A stretch of 64,000 nt of DNA from Cellvibrio sp. KY-YJ-3 (GTDB taxonomy: Bacteria > Pseudomonadota > Gammaproteobacteria > Pseudomonadales > Cellvibrionaceae). How positions within the stretch are numbered: the stretch's first letter is position 1; every line of letters begins with the position of its first letter. The notes under the pieces were generated by a model. The model was not told the DNA's origin. It saw only the letters and a program-made list of their open reading frames with translations, and searched no databases. This document shows positions 1 through 8,093 of the stretch, piece after piece. Position numbers and translations under genes: made by a program. The DNA lies in NCBI RefSeq assembly GCF_008806955.1, contig NZ_CP031727.1:2990001-3054000 (forward strand). Reading direction: 5' to 3'.

Positions 1-1422
1 GAAAAAGCTAAACGCGCTGAAGCGTGGAAAATTCTTGAAGCGGCTCATGTTGCTGAAGAAGTTATTAAAGGTGTTATCAACGGTAAGGTTAAGGGTGGTT
101 TCACTGTTGATGTTGCCGGTATTCGTGCCTTCCTTCCCGGTTCATTGGTGGATGTTCGCCCTGTACGCGAAACTACCCATCTCGAAGGCAAAGAGCTGGA
201 ATTCAAAGTTATCAAACTCGATCAAAAGCGCAACAACGTAGTTGTTTCTCGCCGTGCGGTGTTGGAGCAAGCTAATTCTGTTGAGCGTGACGAGCTGCTT
301 GCTACATTACAAGAAGGTCAAGCTGTTAAAGGTATCGTTAAAAACCTTACCGACTACGGCGCATTCGTTGATTTGGGCGGTGTTGATGGTCTGTTGCACA
401 TCACCGATATGGCGTGGAAGCGTATCAAGCATCCAGGTGAGATCGTAAACGTTGGTGATGAAATCGACGTTAAAGTATTGAAGTTTGATCGTGAGCGTAA
501 CCGTGTATCGCTCGGCCTGAAGCAATTGGGTGAAGATCCGTGGATACAAATCACCAAGCGTTACCCTGAAGGCGCTCGTGTGAAAGCAAAAGTAACCAAT
601 TTGACTGATTACGGTTGCTTCGCAGAGTTGGAAGAGGGTGTTGAAGGTTTGATCCACGTTTCAGAAATGGACTGGACTAACAAGAACATTCATCCTTCAA
701 AAGTTGTTCAATTGGGCGACGAAATCGAAGTTATGGTATTGGATATCGACGAAGAGCGTCGTCGTATCTCTCTCGGTCTGAAACAATGCCAAGAGAATCC
801 ATGGGATGCATTTGCTCGTACTTGCGCCAAAGGCGACAAGATCAGCGGCAAGATCAAGTCAATCACTGACTTCGGCATCTTCATCGGTTTGGATGGCGGT
901 ATTGATGGTTTGGTTCACTTGTCGGATATCTCCTGGCATGAAGCTGGTGAAGAAGCTGTTCGCAAGTACAAGAAAGGCGATGAGCTGGAAACCGTGGTAT
1001 TGGCCATCGATCCAGAGCGCGAGCGCATTTCTTTGGGTATCAAACAACTTGAAACTGACCCATTCTCAGAATACGTTTCTGTAAATGATAAGGGTGCTGT
1101 TGTTAAAGGTACCGTTAAAGAAGTTGAAGCCAAAGCTGCAGTAATCACCTTGGCAGATGACGTTGAAGCTGTTCTTAAAGCTTCTGAATTGAGCCGCGAG
1201 AAAGTGGAAGATGCGCGTAACCTGCTCAAAGTGGGTGACGAAGTTGAAGCCAAGATTATTGCTGTAGATCGCAAAAATCGTAGCATCAGCTTGTCGGTGA
1301 AGTCTAAAGATGTTGAAGAAGAAAAGACTGCTATGAAAGAGCTTTCAAGCAAGCAATCTGATCAAGCTTCTCCAACTACCTTGGGTGATCTGATCAAAGC
1401 GCAAATGCAAAGCAAAGAATAA
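1..1422 (+). CDS. rpsA: 30S ribosomal protein S1 (5' end outside window)
   Basis: S1 binds mRNA on the small ribosomal subunit and promotes initiation on structured leaders. The frame is open from base 1, and 473 residues are visible to the TAA at 1420-1422. The full protein is usually about 557 residues, so roughly 85 N-terminal residues (the first S1 domain) lie upstream of the window. Successive S1/OB repeats are recognisable by recurring motifs such as [48 protein letters not shown] and [17 protein letters not shown], each followed by a [10 protein letters not shown]-like segment. The visible part corresponds to domains 2-6. A hairpin terminator follows 13 bases after the stop. ihfB lies immediately downstream, the usual gammaproteobacterial order. 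Identity is certain; only the missing start limits the call. Confidence 0.98.
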   Translation, partial: EKAKRAEAWKILEAAHVAEEVIKGVINGKVKGGFTVDVAGIRAFLPGSLVDVRPVRETTHLEGKELEFKVIKLDQKRNNVVVSRRAVLEQANSVERDELLATLQEGQAVKGIVKNLTDYGAFVDLGGVDGLLHITDMAWKRIKHPGEIVNVGDEIDVKVLKFDRERNRVSLGLKQLGEDPWIQITKRYPEGARVKAKVTNLTDYGCFAELEEGVEGLIHVSEMDWTNKNIHPSKVVQLGDEIEVMVLDIDEERRRISLGLKQCQENPWDAFARTCAKGDKISGKIKSITDFGIFIGLDGGIDGLVHLSDISWHEAGEEAVRKYKKGDELETVVLAIDPERERISLGIKQLETDPFSEYVSVNDKGAVVKGTVKEVEAKAAVITLADDVEAVLKASELSREKVEDARNLLKVGDEVEAKIIAVDRKNRSISLSVKSKDVEEEKTAMKELSSKQSDQASPTTLGDLIKAQMQSKE

Positions 1423-1434
1423 TTTTTGCTTGTG

Positions 1435-1467
1435 AATAATGGCCAGCATTGCTGGCCATTATTTTTT
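1435..1467 (+). terminator. Rho-independent terminator after rpsA
   Basis: A perfect 13-bp inverted repeat, AATAATGGCCAGC (1435-1447) and GCTGGCCATTATT (1451-1463), has an ATT loop and runs into a T stretch ending at 1467. It separates rpsA from ihfB. Confidence 0.92.
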
Positions 1468-1546
1468 GTTGGTGGTTTACATGAGCTCAGGCTCAGCTAT
1501 GATTGGTTGTGTTGCTTGAACGTTGGCCAATAACAGAGAGCAGGTT

Positions 1547-1837
1547 ATGACAAAGTCAGAATTGATTGAATACATTACCGAAAAGCAAAATCAGTTGACC
1601 ATCAAAGATGTTGAAATGTCGGTAAAGTTATTGCTTGATTACATGTCAGATATTCTGGCATCGGGCGAGCGCATCGAAATCCGTGGTTTTGGCAGTTTTT
1701 CGCTCCATTATCGAGCCCCTAGAACAGGTCGTAATCCTAAAACTGGTGAGACTGTTGTGCTTGAGGGGAAGTATGTCCCTCATTTCAAGCCTGGCAAAGA
1801 AATGCGTGATCGCGTTAACGAGAGCATTAATAGATAG
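1547..1837 (+). CDS. ihfB: Integration host factor subunit beta
   Basis: IHF-beta pairs with IhfA to form the sequence-specific DNA-bending nucleoid protein used at sigma54 promoters, replication origins and recombination sites. The 96-residue product begins [10 protein letters not shown] and has the HU/IHF signature [19 protein letters not shown] with the proline-bearing DNA-binding arm (GRNPKTGE). Length matches the family (94-100). The ATG at 1547 is chosen over an in-frame TTG at 1523 because GAGAGCAGG lies just upstream and the N-terminus then matches the family. Its position behind rpsA is conserved. IHF normally bends sigma54 promoters, and candidate sigma54 sites for flagellar genes occur later in this window. 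Confidence 0.97.
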   Translation: MTKSELIEYITEKQNQLTIKDVEMSVKLLLDYMSDILASGERIEIRGFGSFSLHYRAPRTGRNPKTGETVVLEGKYVPHFKPGKEMRDRVNESINR

Positions 1838-1899
1838 TTTTTCGTCGAATTTGGGTTTGGTTTAATTAATCTTTTATATTGACGGAAGATTGCGATAAT

Positions 1900-2027
1900 C
1901 TCCTGCTTCCTGCTTCCTGCTTCCTGCTTCCTGCTTCCTGCTTCCTGCTTCCTGCTTCCTGCTTCCTGCTTCCTGCTTCCTGCTTCCTGCTTCCTGCTTC
2001 CTGCTTCCTGCTTCCTGCTTCCTGCTT
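1900..2027. repeat. Tandem array of a 7-bp unit (TTCCTGC)
   Basis: The heptamer TTCCTGC (GCAGGAA on the other strand) is repeated head-to-tail without a single interruption: 17 perfect copies from 1907 to 2025, preceded by a near-perfect copy (CTCCTGC, 1900-1906). The array fills the gap between the convergent genes ihfB and the sugar transferase, and the transferase TAA (complement of 2027-2029) abuts its edge. One strand is pyrimidine-only apart from the G, the other purine-only apart from the C. Such a perfect short-unit array is prone to slipped-strand copy-number change. It is not in a reading frame I believe is translated. Confidence 0.97.
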
Positions 2028-3025
2028 TATTCTTCGGCTTTTCCTGCTCTTACTTTGTGCGCGGCATATATGGCTGGTAGGTATGCCAAACAGATTCCTG
2101 CAAAGGCATTGATATGTCCGAAAAGAACGACAAGCGCTAGTGGCAGGAGCCAGATTAAATTGAATGCCATGATAAGTAGTGTTGCTTTGGTGTGAGAGCT
2201 TAGTTTCATTGCTATTTTCTGATAAAAATGGGATCGATGCGGTAGGTAGAATTTCTGTCCAGTTGTTGCGCGTATGAATATTGTATAGCTAGCATCTGCA
2301 ATAAAAGCAGCCAAAATAATTAACCAATAACAGATTGTTAAAAGGTTATCTTGTGCAGTCCAAACGATGAGTGTTGCCAATGTAATGCCGATAAAAAGGC
2401 TCCCTACATCACCCATAAAGAGTTTGGCTTTGGGGAAATTCCAGTATAAAAATCCCAAGTTTGCGCTACTAATAATAAGCATCAAGAGGATGATTTCGTT
2501 GTATGTGCCTTGCAAGTAAAAAAGAAGGCTTACGCTACTACAAACAAAGATTGCTTGCAGTCCTGCCAGTCCGTTAATTCCATCCATAAAGTTGTACAAA
2601 TTTGTTAGCCAAACAATGCCAATGACTGATGCTATTCCCAGTAATACGAAGATGGGTGCGGAAAATAAGGTGTCGTCGAGGGTTATAAGGGTGATGACGC
2701 AGGCTGTTAGGGTTTGTGCGAAGAGTCGTATTCGAATGTTGAGAGTTATAAGGTCGTCGGTTATCCCAACAATTGCCATTAGCAATCCGGGGGCAAGTAA
2801 GTGGAGTGTTGTGTGATTAATTAGCCCCATGAAGTGTGCGGTTAAAGCTGCAATGAGTGTTGCTAAGGCTATGGCGATACCTCCGCCACGAGGTGTTGGG
2901 ATGGTGTGGGAGCTGCGAGTGTTGGGAATGTCTAAGAGTCGGCGTCCAAACCAGTAAATAACAAGTTTTGAAAGCCCGAATGCAAGTGCTAGGGGTATCA
3001 GAAAGATAAGAATCAATAGTTCCAT
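2027..3025 (-). CDS. WbpL/WecA-type polyprenyl-phosphate sugar-1-phosphate transferase (glycosyltransferase family 4)
   Basis: This 332-residue integral membrane enzyme belongs to the MraY/WecA/WbpL superfamily. These enzymes transfer a HexNAc-1-phosphate from UDP-sugar to undecaprenyl phosphate and thereby start O-antigen or other surface glycan assembly. Visible signatures are DIPNTRSSHTIPTPRGGG near residue 40, GITDDLI near 88, NLYNFMDGINGLAG near 145, and the Mg-binding WNFPKAKLFMGDVGSLFIG near 200. PHRSHFYQ near 265 matches the HXXH-like C-terminal loop. About ten hydrophobic segments span the chain. In Pseudomonas aeruginosa, wbpL lies in the O-antigen cluster that begins next to ihfB (himD); here only this gene remains beside ihfB. 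The sugar substrate cannot be read from sequence. The 3' end abuts the heptamer array. Confidence 0.88.
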   Translation of the reverse strand: MELLILIFLIPLALAFGLSKLVIYWFGRRLLDIPNTRSSHTIPTPRGGGIAIALATLIAALTAHFMGLINHTTLHLLAPGLLMAIVGITDDLITLNIRIRLFAQTLTACVITLITLDDTLFSAPIFVLLGIASVIGIVWLTNLYNFMDGINGLAGLQAIFVCSSVSLLFYLQGTYNEIILLMLIISSANLGFLYWNFPKAKLFMGDVGSLFIGITLATLIVWTAQDNLLTICYWLIILAAFIADASYTIFIRATTGQKFYLPHRSHFYQKIAMKLSSHTKATLLIMAFNLIWLLPLALVVLFGHINAFAGICLAYLPAIYAAHKVRAGKAEE

Positions 3026-3427
3026 ATTTTAGGTCTTGGCTAAATTTTGTGTGCGCGATTGTATCTTATCTTTTTTGATCTCTTTATTGGTTTGTTTGTT
3101 TTGCACCAATATCGAGCCATAATATTTTTGTGTGTTCGTTGGTGGTGCTTTTAAGTTTTGTTTGCGTGCACCTTTAATTTATATCTATTTGAAATAATTA
3201 TAAATTTAAATTATGGATCGTTTTTTGCTTTTGCGCAGAACCTTTGACGTTTAGGTGAAAATCCATTAATTGGTGCTCTTTGGTTGTGCATTTGGCGGTT
3301 ATTGGGTTGTGCTACGTGACAGGTAATACGCAAAAAGTGTACTAACTGTCTCATTATGAAGCGTTTACATTGCAGCTCATGTTGTCGCTTTTAATTGATG
3401 TCTGACAATAATCATTATGGGGTAAGT
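3026..3427. promoter_or_regulatory. Gene-free divergent region upstream of the sugar transferase and amtB
   Basis: About 400 bases without a credible gene. It is AT-rich (especially 3180-3230) and must carry the promoters of the leftward transferase gene and of amtB. Several half-sites resembling the NtrC core occur: TGCACC at about 3111-3116 and 3168-3173, and GGTGC near 3143 and 3272. They do not form a clean palindrome, and I found no convincing sigma54 -24/-12 element with 12-base GG-GC spacing. Nitrogen control of amtB is therefore likely from family knowledge but not shown by the sequence. Confidence 0.4.
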
Positions 3428-4741
3428 ATGAAAAAACTAGATTCCGCTCTTCCATTAATTTTTGCCGCTGGTTTGGCGGTCTTGGCCTCGCCAGGGGCAT
3501 TTGCTGAGGATGCTATTAATCAAGCCAATACCGCCTGGATTCTTACTTCCACGGCGCTTGTTTTATTTATGACGCTACCCGGTTTGGCGCTGTTTTATGG
3601 TGGTTTGGTTCGTGTAAAAAATATACTTTCTGTGCTTATGCAATGTTTTGCTATTGCATGCATGGTTTCTCTGTTGTGGCTAATTGCTGGCTATAGTCTT
3701 GCGTTTGGTGAGGGTAACGCCTGGATTGGTGATTTAAGTATGGTGTTTTTTGATGGTGTAACAGAGGGGGCGGTTACGAGTGGAATCCCTCTTAGTTTAC
3801 ATGCAATGTTTCAAATGACTTTCGCAATAATTACACCTGCTTTGATTGTTGGTGCTTTTGCTGAGCGTGTTAAGTTTTCCTCCATGCTTTTGTTTTCTGG
3901 ATTATGGTTGTTCGCTGTTTACATTCCGGTGTGTCACTGGGTATGGGCTGGCTCTGGCTGGTTATTCCAGAAGGGGCTTCTTGATTTCGCCGGTGGCACT
4001 GTTGTGCACATTACTGCGGGTGTTGCTGCGTTAGTGGCTGCGATTGTTGTAGGTAAGCGTAATGGTTTCCCTAGCACAGCTATGCCACCTCATAACATGA
4101 CAATGACTGTTACTGGTGCAGGCATGCTGTGGGTTGGTTGGTTTGGCTTTAATGCGGGTAGCGCCTTGGCTGCTGATGGGAATGCTGCTATGGCTATGTT
4201 GGTGACCCATATTTCTGCAGCAGCTGGTGCGTTGTCTTGGATGGCGGTTGAGTGGATGCGTTTTAGAAAACCAAGTGCTTTGGGTATTGTGACGGGTATG
4301 GTTGCTGGTCTCGGTACTATTACCCCTGCCTCTGGTTATGTCGGCCCTGGTGGTGCGTTAATAATCGGCTTGAGTGCTGGTGTTGTTTGTTTTTATATGA
4401 CCCAGTTGGTCAAGCGTGTGTGGAAAATCGATGATTCTTTGGATGTTTTTCCTGTGCACGGTGTGGGTGGCATTTTAGGGACCATTCTTGCTGGCGTATT
4501 TGCTTCAACTGAACTGGGTGTATTTAGCGGTCAGGGATTTGCTGCGGGGATCAACTCTATGGGGGAGCAGTTAGGTATTCAATTCCTTGGGGTGGTTGTA
4601 ACCTTTGTTTATACCGCTGTTGTAACTTATATACTGCTGAAGCTGACGGGTCTATTCACTTCTGGTTTGCGTGTGAGCAAAGAGGATGAAACCTTGGGGC
4701 TCGACTTGGCGTTACATGAAGAAGATGGCTATAAGCTGTAA
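3428..4741 (+). CDS. amtB: Ammonium transporter
   Basis: AmtB is the trimeric inner-membrane channel that takes up ammonium. The 437-residue product has a cleavable N-terminal signal (cleavage near AFA-ED) and the Amt signature with eleven membrane helices. The pore region shows the conserved AFAERVKFSSM and FAGGTVVHITAG, and the late histidine in VHGVGGILG. The start at 3428 follows GGGGTAAG and removes eleven implausible residues of the longer frame that opens at a TTG. The gene lacks the glnK partner that usually precedes amtB; here it stands alone between a divergent sugar transferase and a convergent methylase. The cytoplasmic C-tail that binds PII is present, so a PII protein encoded elsewhere probably regulates it. 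Confidence 0.95.
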   Translation: MKKLDSALPLIFAAGLAVLASPGAFAEDAINQANTAWILTSTALVLFMTLPGLALFYGGLVRVKNILSVLMQCFAIACMVSLLWLIAGYSLAFGEGNAWIGDLSMVFFDGVTEGAVTSGIPLSLHAMFQMTFAIITPALIVGAFAERVKFSSMLLFSGLWLFAVYIPVCHWVWAGSGWLFQKGLLDFAGGTVVHITAGVAALVAAIVVGKRNGFPSTAMPPHNMTMTVTGAGMLWVGWFGFNAGSALAADGNAAMAMLVTHISAAAGALSWMAVEWMRFRKPSALGIVTGMVAGLGTITPASGYVGPGGALIIGLSAGVVCFYMTQLVKRVWKIDDSLDVFPVHGVGGILGTILAGVFASTELGVFSGQGFAAGINSMGEQLGIQFLGVVVTFVYTAVVTYILLKLTGLFTSGLRVSKEDETLGLDLALHEEDGYKL

Positions 4742-4750
4742 TCTTGAGTG

Positions 4751-4783
4751 AAAAAAGAGGAGCTCCGGCTCCTCTTTTTTGTT
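4751..4783. terminator. Bidirectional terminator between amtB and the TrmH-family gene
   Basis: AAAAAAGAGGAGC (4751-4763) and GCTCCTCTTTTTT (4768-4780) form a perfect 13-bp stem around TCCG, with an A tract on one side and a T tract on the other. It can therefore end both convergent transcripts. Confidence 0.93.
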
Positions 4784-4796
4784 TTGAGCTGTTGGT

Positions 4797-5570
4797 TTAT
4801 CGAAATGCAATTAGTGCTGCAGTTACGGCAACGTTGAGGGACTCAACCCCGTTATTCATTGGGATTTTCACGTTTTCATTGCACAGCTGCTGAACTGCCG
4901 GGGATACTCCTTCTGTTTCGTTCCCCAATACATAAATACAGGGGGCGTTAGGTGTAAACTTTTTTAGTTCTGTGGCCGCATACGATGAAAGTGCGCAGAC
5001 TAACGCTCCCTCTTTTTTGAAATCTAGTAACGCTTCAGTGAGATCTTTGCAGCGAAGAAGCGGTGCGCGAAAAACGGTTCCTGCGCTTGCCTTGATTACC
5101 AGTGGGTCGATTTGAGCATTGCCTTTTTGTGGAAGTAAAATTCCATCAATATTTCCTGCGCTGGCTGAGCGAATTATCATGCCAAGATTTTGCGGGTTGT
5201 TAACGCCATCGAGTGCAAGCAATGTGTAGTTTTTTTTGCTGTTCTCGCGCAAAAAATCGTCATAGTGCTGATAACCGCGAAGCTGTAGATCAGCTGCAAC
5301 ACCTTGGTCTTGTGTTGCATTTTTGGATATACGCGATAGGGTTTGCCGTTCGTGATAAATAATTTCAGCGCCCTTGTGTTGGGCAAGCGTAATGATCTCA
5401 TCCAGAATTTCTGCTGATTTGTTACTTTTCGCCAAGTGCAATCGATAAATGTATGTCGATGAGTCTTGCAGAGCTTCAAGTACGGTTTTGCGCCCGTATA
5501 CAGTCATGAGCGAGTCAAAGAAACGTTTTTTTTGTAGATAGGCTTGGCTATCTTCGCGGGCGTTGTTCAT
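4797..5570 (-). CDS. TrmH/SpoU-family RNA 2'-O-ribose methyltransferase
   Basis: The enzyme transfers a methyl group from S-adenosylmethionine to a ribose 2'-OH of rRNA or tRNA. It has 257 residues. An N-terminal substrate-recognition segment contains YGRKTVLEAL, followed by the knotted SPOUT catalytic domain. SPOUT motif 1 is NPQNLGMIIRSASA, motif 2 is VLGNETEGVS and motif 3 is IPMNNGVESLNVAVTAAL near the C-terminus. The ATG at 5570 is preferred; a longer frame starting at a TTG would overlap pdxJ. It sits 17 bases downstream of pdxJ in the same direction. The domain layout resembles RlmB (23S Gm2251), but rlmB normally follows rnr and this context differs, so the exact RNA target is left open. 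Confidence 0.88.
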   Translation of the reverse strand: MNNAREDSQAYLQKKRFFDSLMTVYGRKTVLEALQDSSTYIYRLHLAKSNKSAEILDEIITLAQHKGAEIIYHERQTLSRISKNATQDQGVAADLQLRGYQHYDDFLRENSKKNYTLLALDGVNNPQNLGMIIRSASAGNIDGILLPQKGNAQIDPLVIKASAGTVFRAPLLRCKDLTEALLDFKKEGALVCALSSYAATELKKFTPNAPCIYVLGNETEGVSPAVQQLCNENVKIPMNNGVESLNVAVTAALIAFR

Positions 5571-5587
5571 GCTGGAATTCTTGTGAG

Positions 5588-6361
5588 TTAATTGCTGGTA
5601 CAAATTGTTTTGTAGGCTTTTACGGCTGCGGGAAGGCCCATTGCTATGGCATCAACCGTCAATGCATGACCGATTGACACCTCGAGCAAAGCAGGGATTT
5701 GGCGAAAGTGCGCGAGGTTATCGAGATTTAAGTCATGTCCGGCATTGATGCCAATATCAATTGCTTGAGCATGACGTGCTGCAGCCAGGTAGCGTTGGAA
5801 TAGTTGATCAAATGACGGGCCAGATGTTTTGAATGCTTCAGCGTAGGGGCCTGTGTATAGCTCGATACGATCAGCGCCAATCTCTTTGGCTAGGCTTATT
5901 TGATCAATATCCGGATCCATGAATAAACATACACGAATGCCTAAATCCTTTAATTCTTTGATCAATGGCTTTAATTTTTTCCCCGCTACTTTTAAGTCAA
6001 AGCCATGATCTGACGTAAGTTGATGATTTGTGTCAGGTACAAGTGTGCATTGATCGGGTACTACATCGCAGACTAATTTTATAAACCCCGGAAAGTTTCC
6101 GATTGACTCAGCGTAAGGGTTGCCCTCGATGTTAAATTCAACTGCGTGATAAATTTTTACTAATTCACTGAGTTCATAAACATCGTGAGGTCTAATGTGA
6201 CGTTGGTCGGGTCTTGGATGAACAGTAATTCCATCGGCGCCGGCATCAATACAGGTCTTGCCGTGAGCGGCGACATTAGGATAATTGCCGGGGCGGGAAT
6301 TTCGGATCAGTGCAATCTTGTTCAGGTTTACACTGAGTGCGGTGTTGTTACTGTTATTCAT
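5588..6361 (-). CDS. pdxJ: Pyridoxine 5'-phosphate synthase, atypical (Xanthomonas/Bacteroidetes-like) form
   Basis: PdxJ condenses 1-deoxyxylulose 5-phosphate with aminoacetone phosphate to give pyridoxine 5'-phosphate, the last ring-forming step of the DXP-dependent vitamin B6 pathway. The 257-residue TIM-barrel shows LSVNLNKIALIRNSR at the N-terminus, GITVHPRPDQRHI, EFNIEGNP, TLVPD and INAGHDLN. Enterobacterial and Pseudomonas PdxJ instead read VNIDHIATLR and GITVHLREDRRHI, so this is the other subfamily. Start ATG 6361 overlaps the stop of the upstream cyclophilin gene by 8 bases, suggesting translational coupling. The gene is also away from the usual recO-pdxJ-acpS context. Confidence 0.94.
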   Translation of the reverse strand: MNNSNNTALSVNLNKIALIRNSRPGNYPNVAAHGKTCIDAGADGITVHPRPDQRHIRPHDVYELSELVKIYHAVEFNIEGNPYAESIGNFPGFIKLVCDVVPDQCTLVPDTNHQLTSDHGFDLKVAGKKLKPLIKELKDLGIRVCLFMDPDIDQISLAKEIGADRIELYTGPYAEAFKTSGPSFDQLFQRYLAAARHAQAIDIGINAGHDLNLDNLAHFRQIPALLEVSIGHALTVDAIAMGLPAAVKAYKTICTSN

Positions 6362-6998
6362 CAACTGGTACCACTGCATCTTTAATGCTTGACGGTTTGG
6401 TTGCGCGTTGTTTTTCAATTATGGATTGTGCTTCAGCTGAATTTATCCTTGTTGCACTCAGCACTCGTACTGCATAGTTCGGCGCTTCCGGGTAAGCTTT
6501 AAACATGCCCAGCGGCTCTTGTGAAATTTTTTCGATAACTTCCATTCCCGCAACTACTTTCCCAAAAACGGTATAACCGGGTTTGGTTTCTGTGGCATTG
6601 AGGCCGGAGTTATTTTTGAGGTTGATATAAAACTGCGCCGTAGCGCTATCGGGATCGGATTGCCGGGCCATGGCTACACTGCGATAATCATTTGGCAGGC
6701 CATTCATTGATTCGTTGATTACAGGTTTCGCAGTTGGTTTTTCGGTAAAGTCAAAAGTCATTCCTCCACCTTGCACAACAAAGCCAGGTACCACTCTGTG
6801 AAAAATTGTCCCTTCGTAAAATTTACTGTCGACATAGTGTAAAAAGTTTTTCACTGTCTCTGGTGCTGACTTGGGGTAGACTTCAATTACAAAAGTACCT
6901 AAGTCTGTTTTCATGGCAACAAGATTATTATCTGCAAATGTGTTTGCTGAAAGTAGCAATACTAAACTTGCAAAAAGTGTTGTGAGTTTGTCGGTCAT
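6354..6998 (-). CDS. ppiA: Periplasmic peptidyl-prolyl cis-trans isomerase (cyclophilin)
   Basis: A cyclophilin-type isomerase that assists folding of exported proteins. The 214-residue chain begins MTDKLTTLFASLVLLLSANTFA, a Sec signal (quoted only in part here: cleavage near TFA-DN). The catalytic core FHRVVPGFVVQGGG contains the key arginine, and SATAQFYINL and GYTVFGKVVAGMEV are also typical. The short C-terminal extension after the core (about residues 190-214) is charged and has no recognised motif. The start at 6998 follows AAGGTGAT with good spacing; the longer frame would run into the upstream gene. It lies 13 bases after the SH3-protein gene and overlaps pdxJ, so these form one minus-strand unit. 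Confidence 0.92.
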   Translation of the reverse strand: MTDKLTTLFASLVLLLSANTFADNNLVAMKTDLGTFVIEVYPKSAPETVKNFLHYVDSKFYEGTIFHRVVPGFVVQGGGMTFDFTEKPTAKPVINESMNGLPNDYRSVAMARQSDPDSATAQFYINLKNNSGLNATETKPGYTVFGKVVAGMEVIEKISQEPLGMFKAYPEAPNYAVRVLSATRINSAEAQSIIEKQRATKPSSIKDAVVPVDE

Positions 6999-7011
6999 AA
7001 TTTTTATCACC

Positions 7012-7671
7012 TTATCGCCATTCTGATTTGCGTTTGCGACGGCCAAGCCCCTGCAAAATAAACGAAAGCAGCACGCCGCCAATAATCAGCCCGCCACCAT
7101 ACAACCAATGATTAAAACGATCGGCATCTTTTAATTTTTCATTCTCTGCTTTTAATACATCTGCATGTGTTTGCAAAAGTTGATTTTCGGTCAGCATGCG
7201 TTGATGTTCTTCTTCCAGGTTTAGTGCTGTGGTCGCAGCTTGGCGCATATCTTCGGTGTCGTTGAGTAATTGCTGATGCTCTTGCTGCAACTTCTCTAGC
7301 TGGGTTTTGAGTTCGGTGTTTTCAGTTTGCAAGCTGAGAAGGTTGCGGGAGGAATCTGAGAGGGCTGCTAATTTTAACGCTGCAGTTGGTTTGTCACTGA
7401 TGTTCTGACTGCGGATCCAGCCCTCAGTGCCTTCTGGCGTTACTACAAGTGACCAGAGGCTATTATCCGCACCTATTTCTTCGTGCAGAAAGTTTAGTTT
7501 GGTGCCGCTGGGAACACCTTGTTGCAAGATTCCGGCTTGAGGATTTTTATCACTCCGCACTGGTACATAGATAACATCGGATACATATTTTTCAACAGCG
7601 AATACGGGAATACTTATAAATGGTAAGGCTAAGAGCGAAAGTCCGGCGCCCAGAATAGTTAAATGTTTCAC
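7012..7671 (-). CDS. Signal-peptide SH3-domain protein with coiled coil and C-terminal membrane anchor (YgiM/TIGR04211-like)
   Basis: Function is unknown; such proteins are envelope-located. The 219-residue product has a signal peptide (cleavage near VFA-VE), a bacterial SH3 domain at about 28-95 (YVPVRSDKNPQAGILQQG and later TEGWIRSQ), then a long coiled coil at about 105-185 rich in leucine, glutamate and glutamine. A single membrane helix at about 190-210 (LYGGGLIIGGVLLSFIL) is followed by a basic tail GRRKRKSEWR. This layout matches E. coli YgiM and the TIGR04211 family. The following cyclophilin gene starts 13 bases later, so co-transcription is likely. The domain order suggests a periplasmic sensor or scaffold near peptidoglycan, which is inference. 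Confidence 0.85.
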   Translation of the reverse strand: MKHLTILGAGLSLLALPFISIPVFAVEKYVSDVIYVPVRSDKNPQAGILQQGVPSGTKLNFLHEEIGADNSLWSLVVTPEGTEGWIRSQNISDKPTAALKLAALSDSSRNLLSLQTENTELKTQLEKLQQEHQQLLNDTEDMRQAATTALNLEEEHQRMLTENQLLQTHADVLKAENEKLKDADRFNHWLYGGGLIIGGVLLSFILQGLGRRKRKSEWR

Positions 7672-7698
7672 GTTGACTCCAATCTTGAAATTTGAAAA

Positions 7699-7998
7699 TT
7701 AAGGCAGCACTTTCTTGAAAGGTTTGACTATAACGCTAGCGTAAATTCCTGCTGCGACATAAGGGTCTTCATTGGCCCAAGCCTGTGCATCTTGCAGGGA
7801 ATTAAATTCCGCTACAACGAGGCTGCCGGTGAATCCTGCATCACCGGGGTTGTCATTGTCGATGGCTGGATGTGGGCCGGCAATCAATAGACGTCCCTCG
7901 TCAGTAAGTTGCTGTAAGCGTGCAAGGTGCGCGGGGCGAGCTACTTTTCGTTTGTCGAGGCTGTTGGCTATATCTTCACTAATGATGGCGTAATACAT
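7699..7998 (-). CDS. yciI: YciI-family protein
   Basis: This small cytosolic protein of 99 residues has the YciI/YCII dimeric alpha-beta fold. It contains the conserved [19 protein letters not shown] segment with a likely catalytic histidine, and [17 protein letters not shown] near the end. The family is related to muconolactone isomerase-like folds, but no cellular role is established. It lies 27 bases before the SH3-protein gene on the same strand, so it may be the first gene of that group or share the promoter with the upstream membrane protein. Confidence 0.9.
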   Translation of the reverse strand: MYYAIISEDIANSLDKRKVARPAHLARLQQLTDEGRLLIAGPHPAIDNDNPGDAGFTGSLVVAEFNSLQDAQAWANEDPYVAAGIYASVIVKPFKKVLP

Positions 7999-8093
7999 AA
8001 TGCAATCTCTAATAATTTTCCTGCAAGCTTTTAAAAAGTTGCCTTGGATTCCTGATGTTGAAGTGTATGAAGATTTAATGCTACGCGTTGTTA

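Noticed and set aside
1900-2027. CRISPR-like array
   Set aside because: The units are only 7 bp and directly adjacent, with no spacers and no cas genes in the window.
1879-2112. An open frame encoding a repeated LLPASCF peptide across the heptamer array
   Set aside because: It begins at a TTG without a ribosome-binding site. The repeat peptide is simply the three-frame reading of a 7-bp unit, and the frame then runs antisense into the sugar transferase gene.
3026-3427. Sigma54/NtrC promoter for amtB
   Set aside because: Half-sites GGTGC/GCACC occur, but no palindrome with correct spacing and no GG-N10-GC element could be placed.
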